Below, piece by piece: positions 1-9,431 of a DNA stretch of 64,000 nucleotides. This stretch comes from Methanospirillum stamsii (lineage in GTDB: Archaea; Halobacteriota; Methanomicrobia; Methanomicrobiales; Methanospirillaceae), in assembly GCF_046244385.1 (NCBI RefSeq), contig NZ_CP176366.1, positions 1,364,001 through 1,428,000 on the forward strand, in the 5' to 3' direction. Made by a program: the position numbers and the translations under genes. The stretch's first letter is position 1. Each line of letters opens with the position of its first letter. The notes beneath the pieces were generated by a model. The model did not search any database. It saw only the letters and a list, made by a program, of their open reading frames with translations, and was not told where the DNA came from.

Positions 1-255
1 CCTTTAGAAGCCATGCAATGCGGAGTGCCGGTCATTGTCTCCGACCGAGGCTCACTCCCGGAGATTGTCGGCCCAGGAGGATGCATGGTCTCCCCCGATG
101 ATCCTGTGGCGATTTCTGAAGCGATGATTGTGTATCTCACTGATAATGAGAAGCGAAAAGAGCAGATCCGATATAATCTGGCCCGTGCAAAAATATTCAG
201 CTGGGACCGGTGTGCAGAGGAGACTCAAATGGTATACCGGAAATTAATGGAATAG
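1..255 (+). CDS. Glycosyltransferase family 4, C-terminal fragment
   Basis: The reading frame is open from base 1, so this is the last 84 residues of a gene that begins outside the window. It opens with the nucleotide-sugar binding signature of GT4 (GT-B fold) enzymes: PLEAMQCGVPVIVSDRGSLP, followed by EIVG and a typical C-terminal helix. Such enzymes transfer a sugar from a nucleotide donor onto a glycan or lipid carrier at the cytoplasmic face of the membrane. The acceptor cannot be read from this fragment. It runs convergently into the next glycosyltransferase with only four bases between the stop codons. Confidence 0.9.
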   Translation, partial: PLEAMQCGVPVIVSDRGSLPEIVGPGGCMVSPDDPVAISEAMIVYLTDNEKRKEQIRYNLARAKIFSWDRCAEETQMVYRKLME

Positions 256-259
256 GCCC

Positions 260-1273
260 TTATATCAATTTCCGATAAAGACGGATGTACTCATTCGTCA
301 TCCGTCCAATGGTGAACATATCCAGTATCCTCTGACGGTTAAATATTCCCATCTTTTTTCGAAGGTTTTCATCTTCGGCGAGATGGCGGATGGCATCAGC
401 AAATGCTTTAACATCATCCATTGGGCATAAATATCCACCCTTTCCATCAACTACCAGTTCAGGCATACTTGAACAGTTTGTTGTAACAACAGGTTTTCCA
501 CATGCCATGGCTTCTGCAACCGAGAGGCCGAATCCTTCAAGCCGAGTCGGAAAAAGAAAAATATCTGCATTATTGTAGGTTTCTACCAATTCCTGTAAAG
601 ATAATTTCCTGGTGGAAATAATATTTGGCGCATTTAAGTGAGTATTTTTTCGTAATCCCCCACTTATTAACAGCGAATATTTATCCCCGAGTTCATTCAT
701 AATTTTTGGAAGTAGATCACCACCCTTTCTAATTATTGCATTTCCTGAAAAGAATAAAATCTTATTTTTTGAAGGAACTACATTATTTGAGTTAACTCTC
801 TGATTTTCAACATCAAATGGCTTAAAAATTGTTTCATCAATTCCATTGTAAATCAGGATAGAATCAGAATAGCCAAAAACTTCTTCAATTTTGTTTTTTG
901 TATAGTTACTTATACTAATTACTGAATCTGCAACATTAATACTCTTTTTTTCGCATTGAAAAATATATGAATGATAGAGCCGTTGTAAAGATGTTTTATA
1001 AGGCAGAAAAATTGGGTCATTAACGAGGTGGTATTCTGTTACTACTAGAGGTAGGTTGTTTTTAAATGCAAACCCATTCCAAGTATTTGAATGAATAAGG
1101 TCATATTCAGATGTATCGCAAAACAGTCTACTTAAATAGGGTATATACCCTGACCATAATGGGAGATATTTAATATTTGTAGTTATTGATGTTTTTTTCA
1201 GTCCTGTAACTAAGTTGTAAGTGAATACATCAGATCCAGATCCAGCTTTAATCAATGGAAATATAATTTGCAT
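260..1273 (-). CDS. Glycosyltransferase family 4
   Basis: This 337-residue protein has two Rossmann-like halves typical of GT-B enzymes. The N-terminal acceptor domain begins MQIIFPLIKAGSGSDVFTYN. The C-terminal donor domain holds the E-x7-E type motif EGFGLSVAEAMACGKPVV and then SSMPELV. No signal peptide or membrane helix is visible, so it should act in the cytoplasm, probably on a lipid-linked glycan. It lies between two other GT4 genes and near archaellin genes, which suggests surface polysaccharide, sheath or protein-glycan assembly. The donor and acceptor sugars are unknown. Confidence 0.9.
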   Translation of the reverse strand: MQIIFPLIKAGSGSDVFTYNLVTGLKKTSITTNIKYLPLWSGYIPYLSRLFCDTSEYDLIHSNTWNGFAFKNNLPLVVTEYHLVNDPIFLPYKTSLQRLYHSYIFQCEKKSINVADSVISISNYTKNKIEEVFGYSDSILIYNGIDETIFKPFDVENQRVNSNNVVPSKNKILFFSGNAIIRKGGDLLPKIMNELGDKYSLLISGGLRKNTHLNAPNIISTRKLSLQELVETYNNADIFLFPTRLEGFGLSVAEAMACGKPVVTTNCSSMPELVVDGKGGYLCPMDDVKAFADAIRHLAEDENLRKKMGIFNRQRILDMFTIGRMTNEYIRLYRKLI

Positions 1274-1311
1274 ACATACATACCGGTTTTAGTTTAATCT
1301 GTCAATATGAG

Positions 1312-2484
1312 CTAACATTTTTTTCTGGATATTTGAGAGTAGATTTTCATAATTTGTTGGGTATTTTTTTCATTATTAAATAAATCATCAACAATCTTCT
1401 TTCCAGATGAACCTATTTTTTTACCAATTTCTTCGTTTTCAAGAAGAAAGAGGATTTTTTCAGCTAGTTCAGATGGATTATGAGAATGAATAAGGATTGC
1501 ATCTTTTTTATCTCGTAGTACTGATAAAGTTGTCCCACAATTTGTTACAATACATGGTATTGAGGCTTTCATCGCTTCTACCAGTGATAAACTCCATATG
1601 TTCTCAATAGGGCTTAAAGAGACAAAAATGTTTGTTTTTTGTAGAATTAGCGGTGTTTCATCAAACCAACCGAGGATTTTTACACTCCTTTGAATACCAA
1701 ATTTCTTAATCAATTGAAGGATGTCTTTTTTTAAATTACCATCTCCGGCGATGATAATAAGGATATCATTTCTTTTTTTTAGAATAATTGGGACTGATTG
1801 AACAAGGGTGATAGGATCTTTAAATACATCCAATCTCCCTATAAAACTGATAACTTTTTTCTCTTTAATCTCTGGTAATAATTCTTCAAGATCGGATAAT
1901 GGTTGAGGTTTTTCTTCAATAAGATTAGGAATATGATGTGCAAAAAGATTACACTCACAAATTTTTTGCGTTATCTCCGGGTGTGGGGAGATGATAGCAT
2001 CTGCCTGCTTAAGGAACATTTTTTTAAAAATTGTTGGTAAATTACGAACATCTGTTCCATGCACAGTAATAATGAGGGGGATACAAAAAATTTTTTTAAA
2101 AAGTATCCCGAAAAGTCCACTTGGAATGAGCCAGTGAGCATGAATAATATCTGGTTTACAATGTTGTATTATTGATATCCCTGCTAATATTCCAAAATAG
2201 AAAAAAAAAGGGATTTGTAAAAGAATTAGTGGATTTAGTTTAATGTTTTGAATGATGCCATATTTGCCTGCTAAAGCTTGTGAATGCCTAGGAAAAAAAT
2301 ATTGGAATCTTTTTATGTGTGCCCCCTCTATAAATGGCTCATTTTTTTGAGGTGGACAATCCGGAGAAAGAACAATAACATCAAAGCCCTGTTCAATAAT
2401 TTTTTTATTAAGTTCGTGAATAAAAGAGCCGATTCGATCAAGAGAATTTTTTGGATAATTTGTAGTTATGGATAAAACCTTCAT
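1312..2484 (-). CDS. Glycosyltransferase family 4
   Basis: This 390-residue protein starts MKVLSITTNYPKNSLDRIGS, the usual GT4 N-terminus with a glycine loop. It carries HAHWLIPSG in the acceptor domain, FIGRLDVFKDPITLV at the start of the donor domain, and a variant donor motif (SLSPIENIWSLSLVEAMKAS). It is co-directional with the GT4 gene that follows it after 38 bases, so the two are probably cotranscribed. Its product is expected to extend a cell-surface glycan. The gene is AT-rich with long T runs on the plus strand, like its neighbours up to 5.6 kb, which fits a glycan locus of variable content. Confidence 0.9.
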   Translation of the reverse strand: MKVLSITTNYPKNSLDRIGSFIHELNKKIIEQGFDVIVLSPDCPPQKNEPFIEGAHIKRFQYFFPRHSQALAGKYGIIQNIKLNPLILLQIPFFFYFGILAGISIIQHCKPDIIHAHWLIPSGLFGILFKKIFCIPLIITVHGTDVRNLPTIFKKMFLKQADAIISPHPEITQKICECNLFAHHIPNLIEEKPQPLSDLEELLPEIKEKKVISFIGRLDVFKDPITLVQSVPIILKKRNDILIIIAGDGNLKKDILQLIKKFGIQRSVKILGWFDETPLILQKTNIFVSLSPIENIWSLSLVEAMKASIPCIVTNCGTTLSVLRDKKDAILIHSHNPSELAEKILFLLENEEIGKKIGSSGKKIVDDLFNNEKNTQQIMKIYSQISRKKC

Positions 2485-2807
2485 TTTTCTATATCCGGGA
2501 TAATTAGGTTGGTAGTGTCAGAATTCCATTGGAAAATTTATGCTTTAAATATTCGTCCTTCCTTATTATAACTAATTGCTATCGGCTACAATTTTGCGCT
2601 ACCCTCTCCATAATGGGTAGGGCCTTGATACTCTGCTATTCTTTTCAATCCATTGAAGATAAGGGCAGTAACTCACGGTCCTCCAATTTCCCAAAGAAAT
2701 GTCCTTTATTCTTTAAACTTCGTTAAGTGGTTCTACTAGCGAAGATGAAGGTATTCAAAATTTATCTTGAGTTTTCTCATTGAAATGTTTCAAAAATCGA
2801 CAAAAAG
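2485..2807. other. Intergenic region of 323 bases, no gene seen
   Basis: The stretch separates the GT4 gene from the large membrane protein, both on the minus strand. One plus-strand frame of 65 codons exists, but its product shows no family resemblance and I do not call it. It should hold the promoter of the downstream GT4 genes, although no convincing TATA box stands out. Confidence 0.5.
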
Positions 2808-4631
2808 TTACGAAATGATCTGGATAACATAAGTAAATAAATACTCAAGAACCGGTTGCCAAAAATTATATCCGTTCATTTTCATATTGCCATAAAAAAC
2901 AACAAGGAAAAACTGAAAAGCTACCGGAATCATAATAATATTTGAAAATAAGAGTGGGAAAAGTCTCTTTCGTGTCCAGAATTTTTTATCCAGTGCAGAT
3001 AATACAAAAATTAGTAAAACGAGAAAAATTAGAATTTTCATGAAAAAATTGGTGCACATAAAATTTGTAAATCCAAATGGTAATGCCAGGGTCGTTCCAA
3101 TTACCAGAATCGGTGTACAAATAAAAACTGATATAAAGAGATATTTAAGATACTGCTCTGATGTTTTCATTATCAAAGGAGATAATAGTAGAATTGATAT
3201 TATGCCCAGAGGGATATATAAGGGAGAAAAATATCTCATATCCGGAAGAGATCCCAAACTTGTAGTTGATCCATTAATCACCCGTGAAAACGCAATAAAA
3301 GTCAAAATGATAACAATCACAGAAAATTTCATCATTTCTCTGATTTTTGGAGAATATATCTGAAAAAATTCTCTCCGATGTATCAATCCAAATAACAATG
3401 CCGGCAGGATTATAGGGCATATATACAGGATACCTGCACCCCCATTTGAGGGAGAGAGTGCTAAACCAGGAATATCTACAAGGATATCATGGATATTTGG
3501 TTTGAAAAAATTTATTGTTTGTCCAAAATATAAGAATAATCTTGAAAAAATGTCATTTTGAACCGTGTCCATCGATGAAATAACCGAAGTCAGACGCAAC
3601 TTGCTAGAATATACATAATATTGAGGGGGGACGAACATATTGCCTGTTATAAAATAATTATTCACAAAAAAGGGTGTTAATCCTATCAAAAGTCCCGGGG
3701 CGCTGAATATTGTTTGTTGTTTCCAACCAATTTTAAGGAAATTTGTTTGTTGAATTTTTGGAGATACATAGAGGAAAAAATTCCAGATTATTAATCCAAC
3801 AACGATAAAAATCCCAAATTCTGGTCTCGCCCAGCATAATAAACCGGATATTGCATAAAAAGAGAACCATGATGTTTTATTTTCATCCGATAAAATCCTG
3901 GAGAATAACCAGAAAAGTACAGTCAGAAGAAATGCAACAAGTAAATGATCTTTCGCTGTTGTTGACCAGAAAAAGTAAGTTGAACAACAGATTAGTGCCA
4001 TGGTACTGAATAGAGCACTCCGTCTATTAAGTGAGAGGTTTCGAAACAGCGAATATATTAGGGGCGCCATAAGAGCAAAAAGGGCTTCGTTTGTGAATAT
4101 TACTGCTGCTGATTCTATTGGGTCCTTATCTATAGAAAAATAGAATGGTTGATAGTAATAAAGATTTAAAAGAAATAATCCAAAAAAGGACAGTAAAAGA
4201 GCCCATAAGGCATAATGAGGCATTTTTTTATTATATTGTTTTGTGAGCCAAATACCTGCAAGTAATGCAGAAATGGTGACCACGAACCATATCATAAGAA
4301 ACAGGAGTCTGAATGATTCTTCAGAAATCAGAATTAGCTTCATTGCGAATATTGATACTAAGGGAAGAAAAATGCTATATCCAAGGAAATTACCCCTCGT
4401 GGAAAAATATTCTGTTTGTTCATGCGATAAATTTGATCCGTATTTTCCCTCGTTTTCAATAAGTTGTGATCCGGTGACCAGTTGATTTAACTGGTTTACA
4501 GTAATCCATTCATCATTCATCAGTAATGCTGGTGCAGAAAGCCCGAAAACTATGCAGAATGATAATCCTGCTAAAATAAATAGGATAACCTGATCAGTAT
4601 CGAGGATAAAATATCTGTCAAACATCTTCAT
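2808..4631 (-). CDS. Polytopic membrane protein, possible GT-C type glycosyltransferase
   Basis: This 607-residue protein is built of about a dozen hydrophobic helices. The first external loop after helix 1 reads MNDEWITVNQLNQL. An acidic N-D-E motif in that place is typical of the DxD-like site of GT-C glycosyltransferases that use lipid-linked sugars, but the rest of the sequence gives no clear family assignment. Its neighbours are three GT4 enzymes, which supports a role in surface glycan assembly or transfer on the outer face. A flippase or a structural membrane protein remains possible. Confidence 0.6.
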   Translation of the reverse strand: MKMFDRYFILDTDQVILFILAGLSFCIVFGLSAPALLMNDEWITVNQLNQLVTGSQLIENEGKYGSNLSHEQTEYFSTRGNFLGYSIFLPLVSIFAMKLILISEESFRLLFLMIWFVVTISALLAGIWLTKQYNKKMPHYALWALLLSFFGLFLLNLYYYQPFYFSIDKDPIESAAVIFTNEALFALMAPLIYSLFRNLSLNRRSALFSTMALICCSTYFFWSTTAKDHLLVAFLLTVLFWLFSRILSDENKTSWFSFYAISGLLCWARPEFGIFIVVGLIIWNFFLYVSPKIQQTNFLKIGWKQQTIFSAPGLLIGLTPFFVNNYFITGNMFVPPQYYVYSSKLRLTSVISSMDTVQNDIFSRLFLYFGQTINFFKPNIHDILVDIPGLALSPSNGGAGILYICPIILPALLFGLIHRREFFQIYSPKIREMMKFSVIVIILTFIAFSRVINGSTTSLGSLPDMRYFSPLYIPLGIISILLLSPLIMKTSEQYLKYLFISVFICTPILVIGTTLALPFGFTNFMCTNFFMKILIFLVLLIFVLSALDKKFWTRKRLFPLLFSNIIMIPVAFQFFLVVFYGNMKMNGYNFWQPVLEYLFTYVIQIIS

Positions 4632-4707
4632 ACTAATTTTTCATTAATAATAACGGACATTGTTTATTTTCGTTTATTCTATTTGTCGGGAAGACAAACA
4701 TCCATAT

Positions 4708-5658
4708 ATGAAAGTAATTTGTTACATGATTTTCATTATTATTTTCTCTTTTATCTGTATTAATACAGCACTTGGAAGTGATTATCAGGGGGATTTAAAC
4801 AATACGCTGGATTATGCAAAATCCCTGTATCTCATAGGTGATTTTAATCATTCACTAGAAGTATTAAACACATTTATCACTCAAAATCCTGATAACAGTT
4901 CAGCCTGGAATTTGAAAGGTTTGGTTTTTCTTGCAGAAGGTTCCTATGATAGTTCAATTGATTCTTTTCATAAAGCTTTAAATTTCAGTCCACAAGATGC
5001 CCGGATTTTGTATAATCTTGGTCTTACGTCTTTGTACAAAGAAGATTATGTGGCTTCTGATTACTATTTCAATCGGACTGTTAACTCAAATCCTCAAAAT
5101 ATTGAAGCATCCTTTTACCTGGGATTGGTGAAATATCGTCTCGGACAATATAACGAAAGTATCAAACAGTTCAAACATGTTACTACAGCTCAACCGGATG
5201 ATTCTAATGCCTGGGTCAACCTGGGGATGGCATATGAGAAGGTAGAAAGATTCGATTTTGCTTTGACGGCATATGATACAGCTATTAAAAAAGATCCGTC
5301 TCATGCTAAAGCCTGGTTTAACAAAGGAATCATTTATTCTCGTATTAAAGATATTCACAATGCAACCAGTTCTTTTAATAATTATACTCGTCTTGAACCA
5401 GAAGATGATGTTGGGTGGTTTTGGTATGCGAAAAATCTGAAATTAGACAATCAAATGAACGAATCAACAGATGCAATAAAAAAGGCAATCTCTCTTAACC
5501 CGGAGAACCAGGAATATCCTAATTATCTCCCATTATTTTCAGGCCAATATACCGATCCAATCTCTGAATACCTTTTTACATCTCTGTCAAATAATTCAGT
5601 GTTGGGAATATTTGGATTATTTATCATCTTTGCATTCGTTTCGGTAATCCGGAGATAA
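4708..5658 (+). CDS. Secreted or membrane-anchored TPR-repeat protein
   Basis: From the ATG at 4708 the protein has 316 residues. A signal peptide (MKVICYMIFIIIFSFICINT) comes first, then about six tetratricopeptide repeats (for example NLKGLVFLAEGSYDSSIDSF and AWVNLGMAYEKVERFDFALT). A single hydrophobic segment close to the C-terminus (VLGIFGLFIIFAFVSVI) ends in arginines. This layout, an external TPR domain held by a C-terminal helix, is common in methanogens and serves protein-protein contacts. An upstream ATG at 4660 would add 16 residues before the signal peptide and is less likely. The gene is divergent from the membrane protein at 2808-4631. Confidence 0.8.
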   Translation: MKVICYMIFIIIFSFICINTALGSDYQGDLNNTLDYAKSLYLIGDFNHSLEVLNTFITQNPDNSSAWNLKGLVFLAEGSYDSSIDSFHKALNFSPQDARILYNLGLTSLYKEDYVASDYYFNRTVNSNPQNIEASFYLGLVKYRLGQYNESIKQFKHVTTAQPDDSNAWVNLGMAYEKVERFDFALTAYDTAIKKDPSHAKAWFNKGIIYSRIKDIHNATSSFNNYTRLEPEDDVGWFWYAKNLKLDNQMNESTDAIKKAISLNPENQEYPNYLPLFSGQYTDPISEYLFTSLSNNSVLGIFGLFIIFAFVSVIRR

Positions 5659-6140
5659 GGCATTTTTTATTTTCTAAACAATCCTATAAAATGAAAAATC
5701 TTTAAGATTCTCTATTATTCAGTCGGTTTTTTACAATCAATAATCCAGTGTACTAGATAATTATTAGGCAATTGTAATTTTCGCATGGAAATTCATTTTT
5801 CTCTATATGATTTCATTGTAAAAAGAAAAACCATTCGATTTCCTTTTTTCAAATAATAAGAAAGCTTACTGTTCATCGATATGAACTTAAGAAGAGTAGT
5901 ATGTGATTATATATGTTTATTCCTGAACTCAGGTGTTGTACTAATAAAATAACTATGCTTGTTAAAAATGCTAATGATTACGTGTTTAATCATCCGCTTT
6001 TTGTAACCTTCACTTGATTAATATCAAAATGAAGATATAATTAATATAATAAAAAACCTGATATTAGTATCTTTAAGATAAATCACTAAAATTTAAGAAA
6101 CTCTAGAATATCTGTGAAAATTCACCTAAAAAAGGAGAGA
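5659..6140. other. AT-rich intergenic region of 482 bases, no gene seen
   Basis: This stretch separates the convergent TPR gene and the archaellin genes. It is very AT-rich, has stops in all frames, and shows no repeat or RNA gene that I can recognise. It should contain the transcription ends of both flanking units. Confidence 0.5.
6127..6140 (-). terminator. T-rich transcription end after the archaellin genes
   Basis: On the minus strand the stop codon of the second archaellin is followed within about ten bases by a run of six T (plus-strand A at 6128-6133). Archaeal RNA polymerase commonly terminates at such T tracts without a hairpin. This is inferred from the sequence only. Confidence 0.35.
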
Positions 6141-6656
6141 TTAGATGATTACTCCACCATTGTATCCACTGCTTAAGGTCTTAGAAATTAATGTGGATGC
6201 ACCAACTTTTGGCTTAATTTCAACAGTAAATGATGGTCTTAATGGGTTAGGTGCATATCTATTATTTGCTGCATTTCCTAAATGAGCTACAATCTTCGTT
6301 CTAGCTCCTGGTTGAAGAAGTTCATCCCCCTTGATAACAGATCCAAGAGTTGAAACAGTATTACCCCCAACAGTCATAAGGAAATTCACATCACTCATCT
6401 TTTGTGGCTGTCCACCCTCTGGTACAGTGAGATAGAATGTCAATTGGGTAATTGTCTTTCCATTTCCATACAACTGTCCATCAAGAACCATGTTGGATGT
6501 AGACTGTTTGATACCTGAATAGGTAACTTCCTGTGACTTCTGGGTTGCAAAGAACCCTGCTCCCAGCATAACGTAGGAGAACACTGCGGCCACGACAACA
6601 AATGCAATCAGAACAATTGCTGCTTCAAGGCCGGAAAATGCTGAATCTTTTCTCAT
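6141..6656 (-). CDS. Archaellin (FlaB-type)
   Basis: From the ATG at 6656 the product has 171 residues. The short class III signal peptide MRKDSA would be cut by the prepilin-type peptidase before FSGLEAAIVLIAFVVV, the conserved hydrophobic assembly helix of archaellins, which ends AGFFATQ. The rest is a beta-rich outer domain ending in the family pattern VEIKPKVGASTL. A start at 6704 would give an unusually long leader, so I prefer the inner ATG. It is the second gene of a pair, 72 bases after a related archaellin. No N-X-S/T sequon is present in the mature protein. The rest of the archaellum operon is not in the window. Confidence 0.93.
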   Translation of the reverse strand: MRKDSAFSGLEAAIVLIAFVVVAAVFSYVMLGAGFFATQKSQEVTYSGIKQSTSNMVLDGQLYGNGKTITQLTFYLTVPEGGQPQKMSDVNFLMTVGGNTVSTLGSVIKGDELLQPGARTKIVAHLGNAANNRYAPNPLRPSFTVEIKPKVGASTLISKTLSSGYNGGVII

Positions 6657-6728
6657 ATCAATACGTCCTGTTCGGTCACCCGAACAATTGTATGTAGTTT
6701 TCATTTAGCATAAATGTTCCTACAAAAA

Positions 6729-7289
6729 TTATGTGAAAACTGATCCACCCTGAAATGAATCAGGTAAATGATATGTCACAAATGTTGTCGCCCCAACTTT
6801 TGGTTTAAATTCTATTGTAAACCATCCTCCTGGAATAGGGCCATCTACCTGATCCAACCGAAAGTTCCTTCTTTCACCTGGCAACATTATAGAGGATCCA
6901 TCCGCTCCGAAATGATAATAATCGGCAATAGGGCCATTTCCATAGGTAAATTCTCTTACAATAGAGGTATCTTTTGAATGAGTATAGACAATAATTAAAT
7001 CATTCATGTCTTGTGCTTGACCGGTTTCAGGGATGGCAGCACTGAATTGAACATCATCAAGAGCTGAGTTGGATCCAAAACCATCTTTTAAATAAGCATA
7101 AACTCCCCCTTCAATGTAAATTGTCGAAGAAGCCATTTTGTACCCTGATGTTGTCGTTTTCTCCGCTTCTTGTGTTGCAAAAAAACCAGTACCAAGGACT
7201 GCCATACCAAAAACTACTGCTACTACAACAAATGCAATTACTACAATCGCTGCTTCAAGACCTGAAAATGCCTCATCGTATAGTTTCAT
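6729..7289 (-). CDS. Archaellin (FlaB-type), first of a pair
   Basis: The start at 7289 (186 residues) is chosen because GGGGAT lies just upstream as a ribosome binding site and because it gives a short leader (MKLYDEA) before the processed N-terminus FSGLEAAIVVIAFVVV. The conserved helix ends GTGFFATQ. The outer domain is longer than in the next gene and ends in IEFKPKVGATTFV, so the two are clear paralogues. Together they probably form major and minor filament subunits, or alternate subunits, of the archaellum. Like its partner it lacks N-glycosylation sequons in the mature part. Confidence 0.93.
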   Translation of the reverse strand: MKLYDEAFSGLEAAIVVIAFVVVAVVFGMAVLGTGFFATQEAEKTTTSGYKMASSTIYIEGGVYAYLKDGFGSNSALDDVQFSAAIPETGQAQDMNDLIIVYTHSKDTSIVREFTYGNGPIADYYHFGADGSSIMLPGERRNFRLDQVDGPIPGGWFTIEFKPKVGATTFVTYHLPDSFQGGSVFT

Positions 7290-7653
7290 GAAATCCCCAG
7301 AATTATATCTCTTTAGATTACACATTAATTTTTCTCCACGTAAAAAACCGGATATCTGCTAAATTATCTGAAAATTTTTTCTTGTAATTTCAATTATATT
7401 TACAAATAACTGGTGATATGAGTAACTTAAATAATCTAATAAGTTTCCCGGACTAAAATTAAGATTCCATGGAGTCATGAATTGAATATCCTCCCTTCAA
7501 ATAAAATCGCCTATTTAGAATTCAACAGCCTATTTATCCATTTAGTTTTATGCGCGTAATAAATCCGGATACCTGGATGTAACAGATATTATCCTGACTA
7601 ACAATATTCTCATAGACGAGGAGTACTAAACGTATACTAATCAGGATACCAAT
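7290..7653. other. Divergent intergenic region with the archaellin promoter
   Basis: These 364 bases separate the archaellin pair from the first AAA-ATPase gene. On the minus strand an A/T-rich element resembling an archaeal TATA box (AAATATAATT, about 7391-7401) lies roughly 100 bases before the archaellin start and may be its promoter. No coding region is convincing. Confidence 0.4.
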
Positions 7654-9357
7654 ATGCTACAATTCCGGATCGGCACAGACGATTTTAAAAAACTACGTGA
7701 TGAAAATGGCTACTTCGTAGATAAATCCCTCTTGATAAAGGAGATAATAGGGGGAAGTGATGTAACCCTTCTCCCCCGGCCCCGGAGGTTTGGTAAGACT
7801 CTGAACATGACCATGCTCCGGTACTTCTTTGAAAAGACCGAGACGAGCAACGCATACCTCTTTGAGGGCCTTGAAATCGCAAATTACCCGGAATACATGA
7901 AACACCAGGGTCAATATCCGGTAGTTTATCTCAGTTTAAAAGATTTCAAACGTGCCTCATTTGAAAGTTTTCTCCAGGCGGTACGGATAGAAGTCAGTCG
8001 GTTGTTCCAGACCTTTTCACACATTCAAACCATTCTGGATAATGGAAGGAAGGAGAGGTTTTTACGTATTTGCAGAGAAGAGGGAGATATCGATGATTTA
8101 TATAGCAGCCTGAAAGAACTCATCCTCTACTGTTATCAGTACTATCAAAAACCGGTAATTGTTATCATCGATGAATATGATGCACCGATGATTGAGGCTT
8201 GGACAAACGGGTATTATGATAAAATCTCACAATTCATGCGGTTCTGGCTTGGAGGAGGCCTCAAACATGATAATGCCTCTGCATTGTACCGGGCTGTTAT
8301 CACCGGGATCCTCCGGGTTGCAAAAGAGTCAATTTTTTCAGAGCTCAACAACCTTGATGTCTCAACAACCCTGCAACCAGGCCCATTGTCATCCATGTTT
8401 GGATTCACAGAAAAAGAAGTCGGAAAAATTCTTCATGATTTTAATCTGCTTGACTGTAAGAACACCATCCGGGAATGGTATAATGGATACATCTTCGGGT
8501 CAGAGACAATCTACAACCCCTGGTCGGTCTCCCAGTTTATTACCAAATATCCCGCTTTACCTGCGACCCACTGGCTCAATAACTCATCAAATCTGTTGAT
8601 TTACCAGGAACTTGAGGCCGGAGGTCCGGAAATAAAGAGGGATCTGGAACATCTCCTGTCAGGGCAGGATCTTCGGTATCCGCTATCCGAAACCATTACC
8701 TTCAAAGATATCGGAATTTCTCCGTCAAACATCTGGAGTTTTTTATATTTTTCCGGATACCTTTGTGCTGATGATCCACAGCCAGATATCCGTGGCCGGA
8801 GTGCGTACCGGCTCTCCATACCAAACAAGGAGATCAGTTTTGCATACGAGACTTTCATTGAACGGATCTATCCGGGAAAGCCTGGTGGTCTTGATGCACT
8901 TATGGATTGGTTCATTCATTCTAATCCTGTTATTGAACTCGAAAAACTGCTTCAGGATCTGGCTTTGCAACTTGTCAGTATGTATGATCTTGCGAAACTG
9001 CCTGAAGCTGTATTTCATGCCTTCGTTCTGGGTCTGCTTGCAAATTTTCGATATGTCTACGAAATCCGGTCAAATCCGGAGTCCGGATATGGCAGGGCAG
9101 ATTTCATCATGGTTCCAAAGATCCCAATGTATCCCACCGCATATGTCATAGAGTTTAAATTAATTAGTCAAAAGAAAGATCTGATACGGTCATGTTCCTC
9201 TGCATTAGCGCAGATACGAGAGAGAGGATATCCTGTTGTTGTTCATAATGCAGGGATTCCCCTGGAACAGATAAGGTCACTGGCAATCATTTTGCAGGGA
9301 AAACGGGTAATGGTTGGAGAAGAAGGGGTGGGTGAAAACAGTAAAAAATTATTGTAG
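7654..9357 (+). CDS. AAA-ATPase-like protein with PD-(D/E)XK nuclease domain (copy 1)
   Basis: This 567-residue protein belongs to the AAA-ATPase_like/DUF1703 family. The P-loop of the family, RPRRFGKTL, lies at residues 42-50 and the Walker B-like IIDEYDAPM at about 171-179. The middle has the family signature IREWYNGYIFG. The C-terminal domain shows a PD-(D/E)XK nuclease pattern: D483 in GRADFIMV, then E500 and K502 in VIEFK. The function of the family is not established; a role as a mobile or defence-like nuclease is often suspected. Copy 2 lies directly downstream with the same start context, so this is a tandem duplication. Confidence 0.9.
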   Translation: MLQFRIGTDDFKKLRDENGYFVDKSLLIKEIIGGSDVTLLPRPRRFGKTLNMTMLRYFFEKTETSNAYLFEGLEIANYPEYMKHQGQYPVVYLSLKDFKRASFESFLQAVRIEVSRLFQTFSHIQTILDNGRKERFLRICREEGDIDDLYSSLKELILYCYQYYQKPVIVIIDEYDAPMIEAWTNGYYDKISQFMRFWLGGGLKHDNASALYRAVITGILRVAKESIFSELNNLDVSTTLQPGPLSSMFGFTEKEVGKILHDFNLLDCKNTIREWYNGYIFGSETIYNPWSVSQFITKYPALPATHWLNNSSNLLIYQELEAGGPEIKRDLEHLLSGQDLRYPLSETITFKDIGISPSNIWSFLYFSGYLCADDPQPDIRGRSAYRLSIPNKEISFAYETFIERIYPGKPGGLDALMDWFIHSNPVIELEKLLQDLALQLVSMYDLAKLPEAVFHAFVLGLLANFRYVYEIRSNPESGYGRADFIMVPKIPMYPTAYVIEFKLISQKKDLIRSCSSALAQIRERGYPVVVHNAGIPLEQIRSLAIILQGKRVMVGEEGVGENSKKLL

Positions 9358-9431
9358 GTGCCACTTTTACATTCCAGATAAAACATATTCACCCGTGATG
9401 AATAATATAATATATTAATCAGGATCCCAAT

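Noticed and set aside
8192..8599. Long alternative frames inside the AAA-ATPase genes (also 9970-10308, 8765-9151, 10543-10929)
   Set aside because: They overlap conserved family domains in the main frame and have no start context; their presence in both tandem copies is explained by the duplication.
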